This document shows positions 25,509-33,488 of a stretch of DNA of 64,000 bases, piece after piece. The position numbers were made by a program, and so were the translations under genes. The first letter of the stretch is position 1. Each line of letters begins with the position of its first letter. The notes beneath the pieces were generated by a model. The model did no database searches, was not told where the DNA came from, and saw only the letters and a list, made by a program, of their open reading frames with translations. The stretch covers positions 44,555 to 108,554 of the forward strand of contig NZ_JACJQY010000013.1 in the NCBI RefSeq assembly GCF_014696925.1. The letters are read 5' to 3'. The stretch comes from Phormidium tenue FACHB-1050. Its GTDB lineage: Bacteria > Cyanobacteriota > Cyanobacteriia > Pseudanabaenales > Pseudanabaenaceae.

Positions 25509-27125
25509 TCATAGTCCTAACTCCAATTGTCCAAGCTTTACGGGTGCTTTGGGTAAGTTCTCGATCTTGAGGCTGTAGTCGTCATGTCCCCATTCACAGC
25601 GAGAGAGTATTTGTTTAGGAATTTTCTTAACGGTGAGATTAGGGAAGTTGTCAGTTTTGCCGCGAAAGGCGCTACATAGAACGAGTAAACTGCGTTCTTC
25701 GCCTACTTCTTCGGATAGTTTGGCGAGTTGCTCATGGCTGAGGTTTTGAGTGGTGACGTAGATAAAGTCGCGTTCGGTGGAGTAGCCATGTTGCCAATAG
25801 AAGGTGTCTGAGGGTGCATATTTGAATCCTTCGATTTTACAAAGGGCTTCGGCAAGCATGGCGGGGTTATAGTCTTTGTTGATCACCCAGTTATCCCATT
25901 TGTCTTTTTCGAGCAATGATGGCGCAAGGCGATAGTACCGAAATCCGCCGCCGCCCTTCCAGTTAACGGTTTTGCTAATGCCGCCTTGGTCTTCGCCATT
26001 GATGACTTTTTGGATTCGGGGAATAATATGGGTATGGCAATGTTCGCCAAGTTCAATCATGATCCAGCGTCTTCCCATTTTGTGCGCGACTGCGCCTGTT
26101 GTGCCTGATCCTGCAAAGGAATCAAGAACAAGATCGTTAGGTTTTGTTGCAATATCTAATATGCGTCGAATAAGCTTCTCTGGTTTAGGTGTAGCAAATG
26201 AATCATCAGGATTTATTGCTTTAACTTCTTCTCGTGCTTCGTGGTTATTTCCCGCTTCAGTGTGTAGCCAAATAGTCGCTGGTGGAGTCCCTGAAATTTT
26301 TAACTCACTTAAAAAAGTCTTTCGTGAAGGATTTGCTTTTCCATCAGTTCCAAACCAAATTTCATCATTCTCATCTAGCTTTCGCAGGGTTTCAGCAGGG
26401 AATCTAGGCGAAGTTCCTTTGGGCGGCATCCATACAAAGCCATTTTTAAATTGAAATGAGAATGCTTGTTCTTTTTCAGAACCAGTTCTTTTTGCATAAA
26501 TAGGGGTAGCTTTCCAGACTCCTTTAGGATGATTATCAGGATTGCGATAGCGCTCATCCATTTCAGAAGTACGTCCAAGTCTATATGGTCGCCATAATTC
26601 TTTATTCTTAGCAAATATCAAAAGATGATCGTGGTTTTCTGCTAACCATTTAGCATCGTTTGCTACTGTATATTTCTTTTGCCAAACTGCATTTGCTACA
26701 AAATTTGCACGTCCAAATATCTCATCACACATTACTTTCAAATAATGAGCTTCATTATCATCAATCGTTATCCATAAAGAACCATCATTAGATAATAGAT
26801 TTCGCAAAATTTCTAAGCGATCGCGCATTAAGCCAAGCCAGATCGAATGCTCCACACCATCATCATAATGTTCAAAAGCTGACCCCGTATTGTAAGGCGG
26901 ATCGATAAAAATACATTTAACCTTTCCTGCAAACTCAGACTCCAAAGCCTTGAGAGCCAACAAATTATCCCCAAAAATCAAGCGATTATCAAAAATATCA
27001 TCATCACTCACCCGATGCGCCGCCGTATAAGACCTCTCAGGATCTTCCAACAAAATACGCGGCTCCAACTGCGGACGTACATCCTTCCCAATCCAAGTAA
27101 GTTCTAATCTTTGCTTTTTAGTCAT
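25509..27125 (-). CDS. Type III DNA methyltransferase Mod subunit
   Basis: 538 residues from the ATG at 27125. A longer reading frame begins at 27230, but its first 35 codons overlap the upstream gene and look like noise; MTKKQRLELTWIG is a typical Mod start. Motif IV DPPYNTG (about 75-81) precedes motif I DSFAGSGTTG (about 331-340), the beta-class order. The target-recognition region lies between them. It modifies the DNA site recognised by the Res complex. Its start overlaps the end of the 85-residue ORF upstream by eight bases. Specificity cannot be read from the sequence. Confidence 0.92.
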   Translation of the reverse strand: MTKKQRLELTWIGKDVRPQLEPRILLEDPERSYTAAHRVSDDDIFDNRLIFGDNLLALKALESEFAGKVKCIFIDPPYNTGSAFEHYDDGVEHSIWLGLMRDRLEILRNLLSNDGSLWITIDDNEAHYLKVMCDEIFGRANFVANAVWQKKYTVANDAKWLAENHDHLLIFAKNKELWRPYRLGRTSEMDERYRNPDNHPKGVWKATPIYAKRTGSEKEQAFSFQFKNGFVWMPPKGTSPRFPAETLRKLDENDEIWFGTDGKANPSRKTFLSELKISGTPPATIWLHTEAGNNHEAREEVKAINPDDSFATPKPEKLIRRILDIATKPNDLVLDSFAGSGTTGAVAHKMGRRWIMIELGEHCHTHIIPRIQKVINGEDQGGISKTVNWKGGGGFRYYRLAPSLLEKDKWDNWVINKDYNPAMLAEALCKIEGFKYAPSDTFYWQHGYSTERDFIYVTTQNLSHEQLAKLSEEVGEERSLLVLCSAFRGKTDNFPNLTVKKIPKQILSRCEWGHDDYSLKIENLPKAPVKLGQLELGL

Positions 27126-27375
27126 ATAAACCCTCCAACTCAATTGCATCAATCCCATTATCATTTTCCCCATTGATAATCGAGCTAGCCGTCTGAGCCG
27201 TTGTAATATCCGCCAGATTAGCGATCTCAAATGCAGCCAGCGATCTGCTCAACCGATTTTTCTCATGCTGATCGGCTGTCCAATTCCTCACAAGCTCAGG
27301 AATTATCAAAAAATAGTCGCGCTTTAATACATCAATAACTTGAGTCTTTTTAGCAATGGCATTTGGCTGGGGCAT
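27118..27375 (-). CDS. Short protein resembling the N-terminus of AIPR-type abortive-infection proteins
   Basis: 85 residues. The segment IVELV-like helices then ASSIINGENDNGIDAIEL resembles the N-terminal region of AIPR proteins, where a G-x-N/D-x-GIDAI motif opens the nuclease-like domain. Full AIPR proteins are about 600 residues, so if the match holds this is only the first part, ending at TAA eight bases inside mod. It may be a remnant or a small mod leader gene. The likeness is from memory and not confirmed by search. Confidence 0.5.
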   Translation of the reverse strand: MPQPNAIAKKTQVIDVLKRDYFLIIPELVRNWTADQHEKNRLSRSLAAFEIANLADITTAQTASSIINGENDNGIDAIELEGLYD

Positions 27376-27508
27376 CAGTTGATCTCGAATATTTTATGAT
27401 TTTCTAAGATACTATTTCGTTTTAAGCCATAGCGATATTCCGATCTCAGACTATAATTTAATTTACAACACAAGTAGGAATAGACATCTACGCAAGGACA
27501 TCACAATT

Positions 27509-28828
27509 ATGGGAATGACACTCACCGAAAAGATTTTGGCAAAAGCGTCGGGCAAAAGTCACGTTAGCCCAGGCGAAAATATTTGGGTGAATGCTGACCT
27601 GCTAATGACCCATGATGTCTGTGGACCTGGCACTATCGGAGTATTTAAGCGCGAGTTTGGTTCAGATGCGAAGGTATGGGATAAGGAAAAATTAGTATTA
27701 ATTCCTGACCATTACATCTTTACTAAAGATGCAAGAGCTAACCGCAATATTGATATTTTGAGAGAATTTGCCAAAGAGCAAGACATTAAATATTTTTACG
27801 ACATCACTGATCTTTCTGACTTTAAAGCTAATCCTGATTACAAAGGTGTTTGCCATATTGCTTTAGCCCAAGAAGGTCACACCCGTCCAGGAGAAGTTTT
27901 ATTTGGCACTGATTCTCATACTTGCAACGCAGGAGCATTTGGGCAATTTGCGACAGGGATCGGCAATACCGATGCCGCTTTTGTCATGGGTACAGGCAAA
28001 CTCTTGCTTAAAATTCCTGCTTCGATGAAGTTTGTCTTTGATGGCGAAATGCCCCCCTATCTCTTGGCTAAGGATTTGATCTTGCAGGTCATTGGCGATA
28101 TTGGTGTAAATGGCGCAACCTATCGATCGCTGCAAATTGAAGGAGATGCGATCGCCAAAATGACGATGGAAGAACGGATGACCATCTGCAATATGGCGAT
28201 CGAAGCTGGTGGAAAAAATGCCACGATCGCTCCAGATCAAACCACTTTTGACTATGTGCGATCGCGTACTGATAAGCCCTTTGAGTCGCTCTATGCCGAT
28301 GCTGATGCTGAGTACTACTATGTCAAGCATTACGATGTCTCTAAGCTCGAACCCGTTGTTGCCAAGCCCCACTCCCCCGACAACCGCGCCCTTGTGCGTG
28401 AAGTCCAAGATGTGAAGATTGATCGTGTCTATATTGGTTCTTGTACAGGTGGTAAAACGGAAGACTTTTATCACGCAGCTCAATTGATTAAAGGTCAACA
28501 AGTCAAGGTTCCAACCTACCTTGTGCCAGCTACCCAAAAGGTTTACAACGATTTATTTAGCTTGAAGATTGATGGCTTAACTCTCTCAGAAATCTTCTTG
28601 CAAGCAGGTTGTATTGAACCTGCTTCTCCTTCCTGTGCAGGTTGCTTGGGCGGTCCCCAAGATACTTTTGGGCGGGTGAACGAAGCAGAAGTTTGTGTCT
28701 CGACCACAAACCGCAATTTCCCTGGACGTATGGGGAACAAACAAGCCCAGATTTATCTTGCCTCTCCCTATACGGCGGCGGCTTCGGCTTTGACAGGACA
28801 TATCACCGATCCGCGTGATTTTATGTGA
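27509..28828 (+). CDS. leuC: 3-isopropylmalate dehydratase large subunit
   Basis: 439 residues, the shorter archaeal/type-2 LeuC length rather than the 466-470 of E. coli type. It isomerises 2- to 3-isopropylmalate in leucine synthesis with LeuD. Fe-S cluster cysteines are visible in IGSCTGG and PSCAGCLGG, and the GTDSHTCNAGAFGQFATGIG motif is intact. No leuD is adjacent. A homoaconitase-type activity cannot be excluded by sequence alone. The gene is divergent from the RM island. Confidence 0.9.
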   Translation: MGMTLTEKILAKASGKSHVSPGENIWVNADLLMTHDVCGPGTIGVFKREFGSDAKVWDKEKLVLIPDHYIFTKDARANRNIDILREFAKEQDIKYFYDITDLSDFKANPDYKGVCHIALAQEGHTRPGEVLFGTDSHTCNAGAFGQFATGIGNTDAAFVMGTGKLLLKIPASMKFVFDGEMPPYLLAKDLILQVIGDIGVNGATYRSLQIEGDAIAKMTMEERMTICNMAIEAGGKNATIAPDQTTFDYVRSRTDKPFESLYADADAEYYYVKHYDVSKLEPVVAKPHSPDNRALVREVQDVKIDRVYIGSCTGGKTEDFYHAAQLIKGQQVKVPTYLVPATQKVYNDLFSLKIDGLTLSEIFLQAGCIEPASPSCAGCLGGPQDTFGRVNEAEVCVSTTNRNFPGRMGNKQAQIYLASPYTAAASALTGHITDPRDFM

Positions 28829-28845
28829 TTTTTTCCTAAAGCCCG

Positions 28846-28946
28846 TAATGCCCAAACATAAAATAGCTTAGCCATCTTATGTTTGAGTATTACGAGGATT
28901 GGTTTTTAATATCCGAAAGTGTAGTCGCAATTTCGGATATTGATAT
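28846..28946. repeat. Diverged copy of the three-hairpin element
   Basis: Between leuC and the HEPN-type gene. CAAACATAAAATAGC / GCCATCTTATGTTTG arms, a central GAGGATTGGTT block and ATATCCGAAAGTG / CGCAATTTCGGATAT arms, ending TTGATAT. Layout and length match the 103-base family but sequence identity is low. Confidence 0.5.
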
Positions 28947-28961
28947 AAGTCAGGATGATGA

Positions 28962-29630
28962 ATGGGTTCAGGTATTACAAGTATTAATAGTTTAGTCAAA
29001 ACAAAAGTTATTGATTGTTATAGCTCACAAGGATATGAAGTTGTTTATCAACCTCTTACCCATCAGCTACCGTTTGATTTAAATGGATATAGCCCCAGTT
29101 TATTGGTAAAAATATCCGCTGATCAAGGATTTATTATTGAGGTTATAGATGTAGCGACAAACTTAGCCGTTTCTCACTATCGAGATATTGCTAAGTTTGT
29201 TGCAGAGCATAGTGGCTGGCGTTTTCTACTAATTACGGGAGAAGATGCTACACCGATCGCTGAAGAAGATATTGACGACCATAAACTCACGCGATCGCAA
29301 ATCCTACATCGCAAAGAACGGATCGCCAAATTAATCTCGATTGGTGAGCATGAGGCGGCGTTTCTATCCCTGTGGATATTTGCAGAGATATTAATGCGAA
29401 GACATGCAAGGCACTTATTAATACCGATTGATCGCTTACCCACCATATTAATGATTCATCATCTCTCTAATCAGTTGGCAATTTCCCCTGATCAATTTGA
29501 AAGAGCGATCGCTTTAAATGAAATTAGAAATCGGGTTGCCCATGGATTTCCCGTAAATTCAATTAATCTCAATGAGGCGATCGAAAGACTTCTAAATTTA
29601 GTGGACGAGTTTATTGCCATGCAAGCATAA
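28962..29630 (+). CDS. Putative two-domain REase-like/HEPN nuclease protein
   Basis: 222 residues. The N-terminal half has a compact alpha/beta layout (GYEVVYQP, SPSLLVKI, GFIIEVIDVA, HSGWRFLLITGE) reminiscent of restriction-endonuclease-like folds, though the catalytic D...ExK set is not complete. The C-terminal half is all-helical and holds ALNEIRNRVAHGF, where R189-N190-x3-H194 fits the HEPN RNase motif. Similar stand-alone proteins occur in cyanobacterial accessory regions. Function unknown; a toxin-like or defence RNase is inferred. AGGA six bases before the ATG supports the start. Confidence 0.62.
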   Translation: MGSGITSINSLVKTKVIDCYSSQGYEVVYQPLTHQLPFDLNGYSPSLLVKISADQGFIIEVIDVATNLAVSHYRDIAKFVAEHSGWRFLLITGEDATPIAEEDIDDHKLTRSQILHRKERIAKLISIGEHEAAFLSLWIFAEILMRRHARHLLIPIDRLPTILMIHHLSNQLAISPDQFERAIALNEIRNRVAHGFPVNSINLNEAIERLLNLVDEFIAMQA

Positions 29631-29645
29631 GTAGCTACGCCAAAG

Positions 29646-29694
29646 AAAAGCCTATAAAGTTGCGCCCCTGTGGGGCGCAACTTTACAGGCTTTT
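29646..29694. terminator. Long hairpin downstream of the HEPN-type gene
   Basis: AAAAGCCTATAAAGTTGCG and CGCAACTTTACAGGCTTTT arms (one mismatch) around CCCCTGTGGGG. It shares the TAAAGTT core with 5620-5670 and 43638-43685. Confidence 0.7.
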
Positions 29695-29698
29695 ATAT

Positions 29699-29733
29699 AA
29701 AGGAAAGGGCGTGCTTTGCACGCCCTTTCCTTT
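29699..29733. terminator. Hairpin abutting the malic enzyme stop codon
   Basis: AAAGGAAAGGGCGTG and CACGCCCTTTCCTTT pair perfectly around CTTTG. The arm overlaps the malic enzyme stop codon on the minus strand. Confidence 0.75.
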
Positions 29734-31123
29734 ATGCGTTGGCTATCCCTTGCTGACGTGCGACCGCATGGACAGCAGCAGCAACGGCATGGGAGACACG
29801 GGGATCAAATACAGAAGGAATAATAAAATCAGGGGCAAGATCACTGCTGCTAACTAAAGAGGCGATCGCTTGAGCTGCTCCTAGATTCATTTGCATGGTA
29901 ATCTGCGTTACCCTTGCGTCAAGCGCACCACGGAAAATCCCTGGGAAGGCAAGAACATTATTAATTTGGTTGGCATAGTCACTGCGCCCAGTAGCAATGA
30001 CGGCTACATCGTTTTCCACCAGCTCTGGTTGAATTTCAGGATTTGGATTTGCCATCGCAAAGACGATCGGCGCGGGAGCCATACTTCTTACCATTTCGGG
30101 AGTGAGCGCACCCTTGACGCTCAGACCGACAAACATATCGGCTCCTTTGATTACATCTGCTAGGGAACCAGAGCGATCGCTCGCAAACTCTTGTTTTTCA
30201 GGAGTGAGATCGGGACGATCTTTGCTGATACATCCTCTGGAGTCACACATCTCTATGCGCTTTACACCTGCTTCACGTAAAAGTCTGGCTACAGCAATCC
30301 CTGATGCGCCTGCACCATTCATGACAATGCGGACGGTGTCGATTGGTTTGCTGACGACCTTAAGCGCGTTGATGGTAGCTGCGACCACGACGATCGCAGT
30401 GCCATGTTGGTCATCGTGATACACAGGAATATCTAGTTCTGCTTTGAGTCGTTTTTCGATTTCAAAGCAACGGGGAGCGCTAATATCTTCGAGATTCACA
30501 CCTCCAAATGCTGGTGAAATACGTTTTACAGTTTCCACAATTTCATCAACATCTTTGGTATTTAGACAAATTGGGAAAGCATCTAGTCCTGCAAATTGCT
30601 TGAATAGCATCGCCTTGCCTTCCATCACAGGCATCGCTGCTTCTGGCCCAATATCTCCAAGTCCCAAAACAGCCGTGCCATCTGTAACTACGGCGATCGT
30701 GTTGCATTTAATCGTGTAGTCATAAACCTTACGCTTGTCTTCGGCGATCGCCATACATACGCGCCCCACCCCAGGGGTATAGACCATCGCCAGATCGTCT
30801 TGTCCTTTAACGGCTACTTTAGCTTCGAGATGGATTTTGCCGCCTTTGTGAATTTGGAAAGTGCGATCGTAAACATCGAGAACCCGAATTTCGGGGACTG
30901 CCTTGACGACGGCAATCAATTTATCCATATGCTCGGCACTATAAGCATTTACTGTGATATCCCGTACCGAAATTTTGCGAGTTTGTTGGATCAGGTCAAT
31001 CTGTCCGAGATTCCCTCCCGCTTCAGCTAGAGCGCCAATGACTGAAGATAGCATTCCTGCGCGGTTGAGGAGTTGCACGCGGATGGTCAAGCTAAAGCTG
31101 GGATTAGGTGTTAGTTGTTGCAT
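29732..31123 (-). CDS. NAD(P)-dependent malic enzyme with N-terminal ACT domain
   Basis: 463 residues. Converts malate to pyruvate and CO2 with reduction of NAD(P). An ACT domain occupies about 10-85 (SLTIRVQLLNRAGMLSSVIG), followed by the malic enzyme catalytic core with VYTPGVGRVCMAIAED and IPVYHDDQHGTAIVVVA. The Rossmann motif is VMNGAGASGIAVARLL, and the C-terminal FAMANPNPEIQPE is also typical. The ACT domain suggests allosteric control by a small molecule. Other database names such as oxaloacetate-decarboxylating malate dehydrogenase refer to the same family. Confidence 0.93.
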   Translation of the reverse strand: MQQLTPNPSFSLTIRVQLLNRAGMLSSVIGALAEAGGNLGQIDLIQQTRKISVRDITVNAYSAEHMDKLIAVVKAVPEIRVLDVYDRTFQIHKGGKIHLEAKVAVKGQDDLAMVYTPGVGRVCMAIAEDKRKVYDYTIKCNTIAVVTDGTAVLGLGDIGPEAAMPVMEGKAMLFKQFAGLDAFPICLNTKDVDEIVETVKRISPAFGGVNLEDISAPRCFEIEKRLKAELDIPVYHDDQHGTAIVVVAATINALKVVSKPIDTVRIVMNGAGASGIAVARLLREAGVKRIEMCDSRGCISKDRPDLTPEKQEFASDRSGSLADVIKGADMFVGLSVKGALTPEMVRSMAPAPIVFAMANPNPEIQPELVENDVAVIATGRSDYANQINNVLAFPGIFRGALDARVTQITMQMNLGAAQAIASLVSSSDLAPDFIIPSVFDPRVSHAVAAAVHAVARQQGIANA

Positions 31124-31253
31124 CGTGAGGAGTAATTAATTGCATAGAATCAGGCTTTACCTGACTCTATGCAATGTTACCTGATTGTTTGGTTGGGTTG
31201 CGTTACAAATCACACTTTCTTTATGCTAAGCAGTTCTACCCATGCTCTTGATA

Positions 31254-31286
31254 AATAAGTGGCGGCGCGAAGCGCCGCCACTTATT
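31254..31286. repeat. Perfect GC-rich hairpin
   Basis: AATAAGTGGCGGCG and CGCCGCCACTTATT around CGAAG. The stem top matches the hairpins at 40691-40731 and inside the 116-bp elements. Confidence 0.65.
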
Positions 31287-31310
31287 CTTTCTTGTATTTC
31301 TATAGCTGTC

Positions 31311-31398
31311 GCCATTCTTGTTAGGACATAAAACCCAAATAGTGTGAGGCGGCACTTCGTGCCGCCTCACACTATTTGGGTTTTGATTTGTCCTGATA
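31311..31398. repeat. Diverged copy of the 116-bp TATAGC element
   Basis: Starts TATAGCTGTCG, then AGGACATAAAACCCAA as in the copies at 40568 and 63226. The hairpin AATAGTGTGAGGCGGCA / TGCCGCCTCACACTATT is different in sequence but fully paired around CTTCG. GGGTTTTGATTTGTCCT closes it. Confidence 0.65.
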
Positions 31399-31586
31399 CT
31401 GTTCTGATAAAAGCCATACATTAACTCCCAATAATTTGATGGCAAAATCTCAATTTCCTAATATCATTAGCACATCAGCGATAACGTCAATTAATAATCC
31501 AAGTTCTAAGTAGTAAACATCATGAACTATTGATGTTTAGCAATGTTCATGATGCTTCTAATGAAAGTCGCGAATTGTAAGGAACC

Positions 31587-33488
31587 ATGACTACCATCCT
31601 GTCCAATCGGTATAAAGTTCTCCGAGTGCTTGGCTCAGGTGGATTCGGTCAAACATTTTTGGCGGAAGATACACAGATGCCATCACGACGGATTTGTGTG
31701 ATCAAGCAACTCAAGGCGATCGCTGATAATCCTGACATTTATCAAATGGTGCGTGATCGCTTTCAACGGGAAGCCGCAACACTAGAAGCTTTGGGCAAAG
31801 ATAATGGACTTGTGCCAGAGCTTTATGCGTCGTTTTGTGAAAATGACGAGTTTTATTTAGTTCAAGAATGGATTGATGGCAAGGATCTAAATGATCTTGT
31901 CCGTGTTGATGGATGTTTGTCAGAATCTAAAGTTCAGAAACTTCTGCTCGATTTATTGCCAACCTTAGAACACATTCACGATCGCGGTATCATCCATCGC
32001 GATATTAAACCTGAAAATATTATTTTAAGAACTAGCGATCGCAAACCTGTACTCATTGACTTTGGAGCTGTCAAGGCAACATTGGCAACAGCGATGACGG
32101 CGCAAGGTGATGTAACTTGCTCAGTGGTAATCGGCACGCCCAGCTTTATGCCATCGGAACAGGCGATCGGGCGAGTTGGGTTTGCCAGTGATTTGTATAG
32201 TTTGGGCTTAACAGCGATTTTTTTGTTAACAGGCAAATTAAGTTCTGAATTTGATACTGATCCGCAGACGGGCGAACTTTCATGGCAGCGCTTTGCGGGG
32301 AATTTTAATCCTGCTTTTGTGGCGTTTTTAGATAAGGCGATAAGGCTAAACTTTCGCGATCGCTATGGCACTGCTAACGAGATGCTGGTTGCCTTGCGCG
32401 AAATTCTGGATGACTCCACCACGATCATCACCATCAAGCAAAATCCACCAGATCACGAAAATACGGCGATCGCCTTGGAATCAACGGAAGGACAGGTGGC
32501 GATCGATTCGCGGTTTTACATCGCTTCAGGCTATGAGTCGCGCTGTTATGAGGAGATCAAAAAATCAGGATCGCTATTGCGGATTAAGTCGCCGCACCGT
32601 ATGGGCAAGTCTTCACTGATGGCAAGGGTGATTAATCATGCAGAGGGTTTAGGCTATCGCACCGTGATTTTAAATCTGGAACAGACCAATCAAAAAATCT
32701 TTGCCGATCCTGAAAAATTCATGCAGTGGTTCTGTGCTTCTGTTGGCAAAGCTCTGGGCGTGCGGGTCAAGACTGAGGAATATTGGGATGATATTTTTGG
32801 CGCAAATGATAACTGTACGGACTATTTCGAGAAATATTTATTAGAGGGCAATGAACAACCACTAGCGATCGCCATTGATAATTTTGATCGTGTATTTAAC
32901 TATCCCGAAATCGAGACGGATTTTTGCGGCTTGTTGCGTGGCTGGTATGAGCGATCGCGAAGTCATCCGCTATGGGGTAAGCTGCGCCTGATCATTGTGC
33001 ATTCCCAAGAACCCTACGCCCAAAAGGATATTAATCAATCACCATTTAATGTCGGTTTTCCTGTAGAATTGCGCGAATTTAAGACGGAGCAGGTGCGGGA
33101 ACTGCTGGTGCGACATCGATTGGTTTGGACTGACGCTGAACTTTCACGATTTATGGAATTGATCGGCGGACATCCCTATCTAGTGCGATCGGCGCTCTAT
33201 CGGATTGCTTCGGGAGACATTACCCTAGAGAACTTTTTGCGAACTGCACCAACGGAAGCAGGAATTTACAGCAGTTACTTGATGGGACATCTCAAAACCC
33301 TAGAGGACTATCCCGAACTTGGTGAGGCGATGCAAAAGGTAGTAGTTGCCGATGCACCTGTGCGGTTGCGATCGGAAATCAGTTTTAAGCTCGATAGTCA
33401 GGGTTTAATATCCCGCATTGATAACGATGTCACACCGAGATGTTTGTTGTATAAGTTATACTTTCGTGATCGCTTAGGAGGTAGCTAA
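31587..33488 (+). CDS. Hanks-type Ser/Thr protein kinase fused to an AAA-like (AAA_35) NTPase domain
   Basis: 633 residues. An N-terminal protein kinase domain (about 8-275) has the glycine loop GSGGFGQTF, catalytic Lys40, HRDIKPEN (137-144) and DFG (158-160), so it should be active. The C-terminal part (about 300-633) is an AAA-like NTPase with P-loop SPHRMGKSS (335-343), then [11 protein letters not shown] as the Walker B-like strand. The same NTPase type opens the next protein. There is no TM segment. The stop codon shares its last base with the next ATG (TAATG), giving a tightly coupled two-gene unit. AAGGA precedes the ATG. Confidence 0.9.
   Translation: MTTILSNRYKVLRVLGSGGFGQTFLAEDTQMPSRRICVIKQLKAIADNPDIYQMVRDRFQREAATLEALGKDNGLVPELYASFCENDEFYLVQEWIDGKDLNDLVRVDGCLSESKVQKLLLDLLPTLEHIHDRGIIHRDIKPENIILRTSDRKPVLIDFGAVKATLATAMTAQGDVTCSVVIGTPSFMPSEQAIGRVGFASDLYSLGLTAIFLLTGKLSSEFDTDPQTGELSWQRFAGNFNPAFVAFLDKAIRLNFRDRYGTANEMLVALREILDDSTTIITIKQNPPDHENTAIALESTEGQVAIDSRFYIASGYESRCYEEIKKSGSLLRIKSPHRMGKSSLMARVINHAEGLGYRTVILNLEQTNQKIFADPEKFMQWFCASVGKALGVRVKTEEYWDDIFGANDNCTDYFEKYLLEGNEQPLAIAIDNFDRVFNYPEIETDFCGLLRGWYERSRSHPLWGKLRLIIVHSQEPYAQKDINQSPFNVGFPVELREFKTEQVRELLVRHRLVWTDAELSRFMELIGGHPYLVRSALYRIASGDITLENFLRTAPTEAGIYSSYLMGHLKTLEDYPELGEAMQKVVVADAPVRLRSEISFKLDSQGLISRIDNDVTPRCLLYKLYFRDRLGGS

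Larger units (their letters stand above)
31124..31586. other. Intergenic region with two hairpin elements
   Basis: About 460 bases between the divergently oriented malic enzyme and kinase genes. It contains the hairpins at 31254-31286 and 31311-31398 and probably both promoters. No ORF is supported. Confidence 0.4.

Noticed and set aside
24414..25512. Minus-strand ORFs of 60-85 codons across the repeats, with shared peptides
   Set aside because: They are translations of the palindromic repeat itself; the shared peptide follows from DNA repetition, with no RBS or conserved start.
27126..27230. Extra 35 N-terminal codons for Mod from an upstream start at 27230
   Set aside because: The segment overlaps the 85-residue gene in another frame, has biased composition and does not look like a Mod N-terminus. 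ATG at 27125 fits.
31124..31586. Riboswitch or attenuator ahead of the kinase gene
   Set aside because: The hairpins there belong to dispersed families with copies elsewhere, and no known aptamer core is visible.
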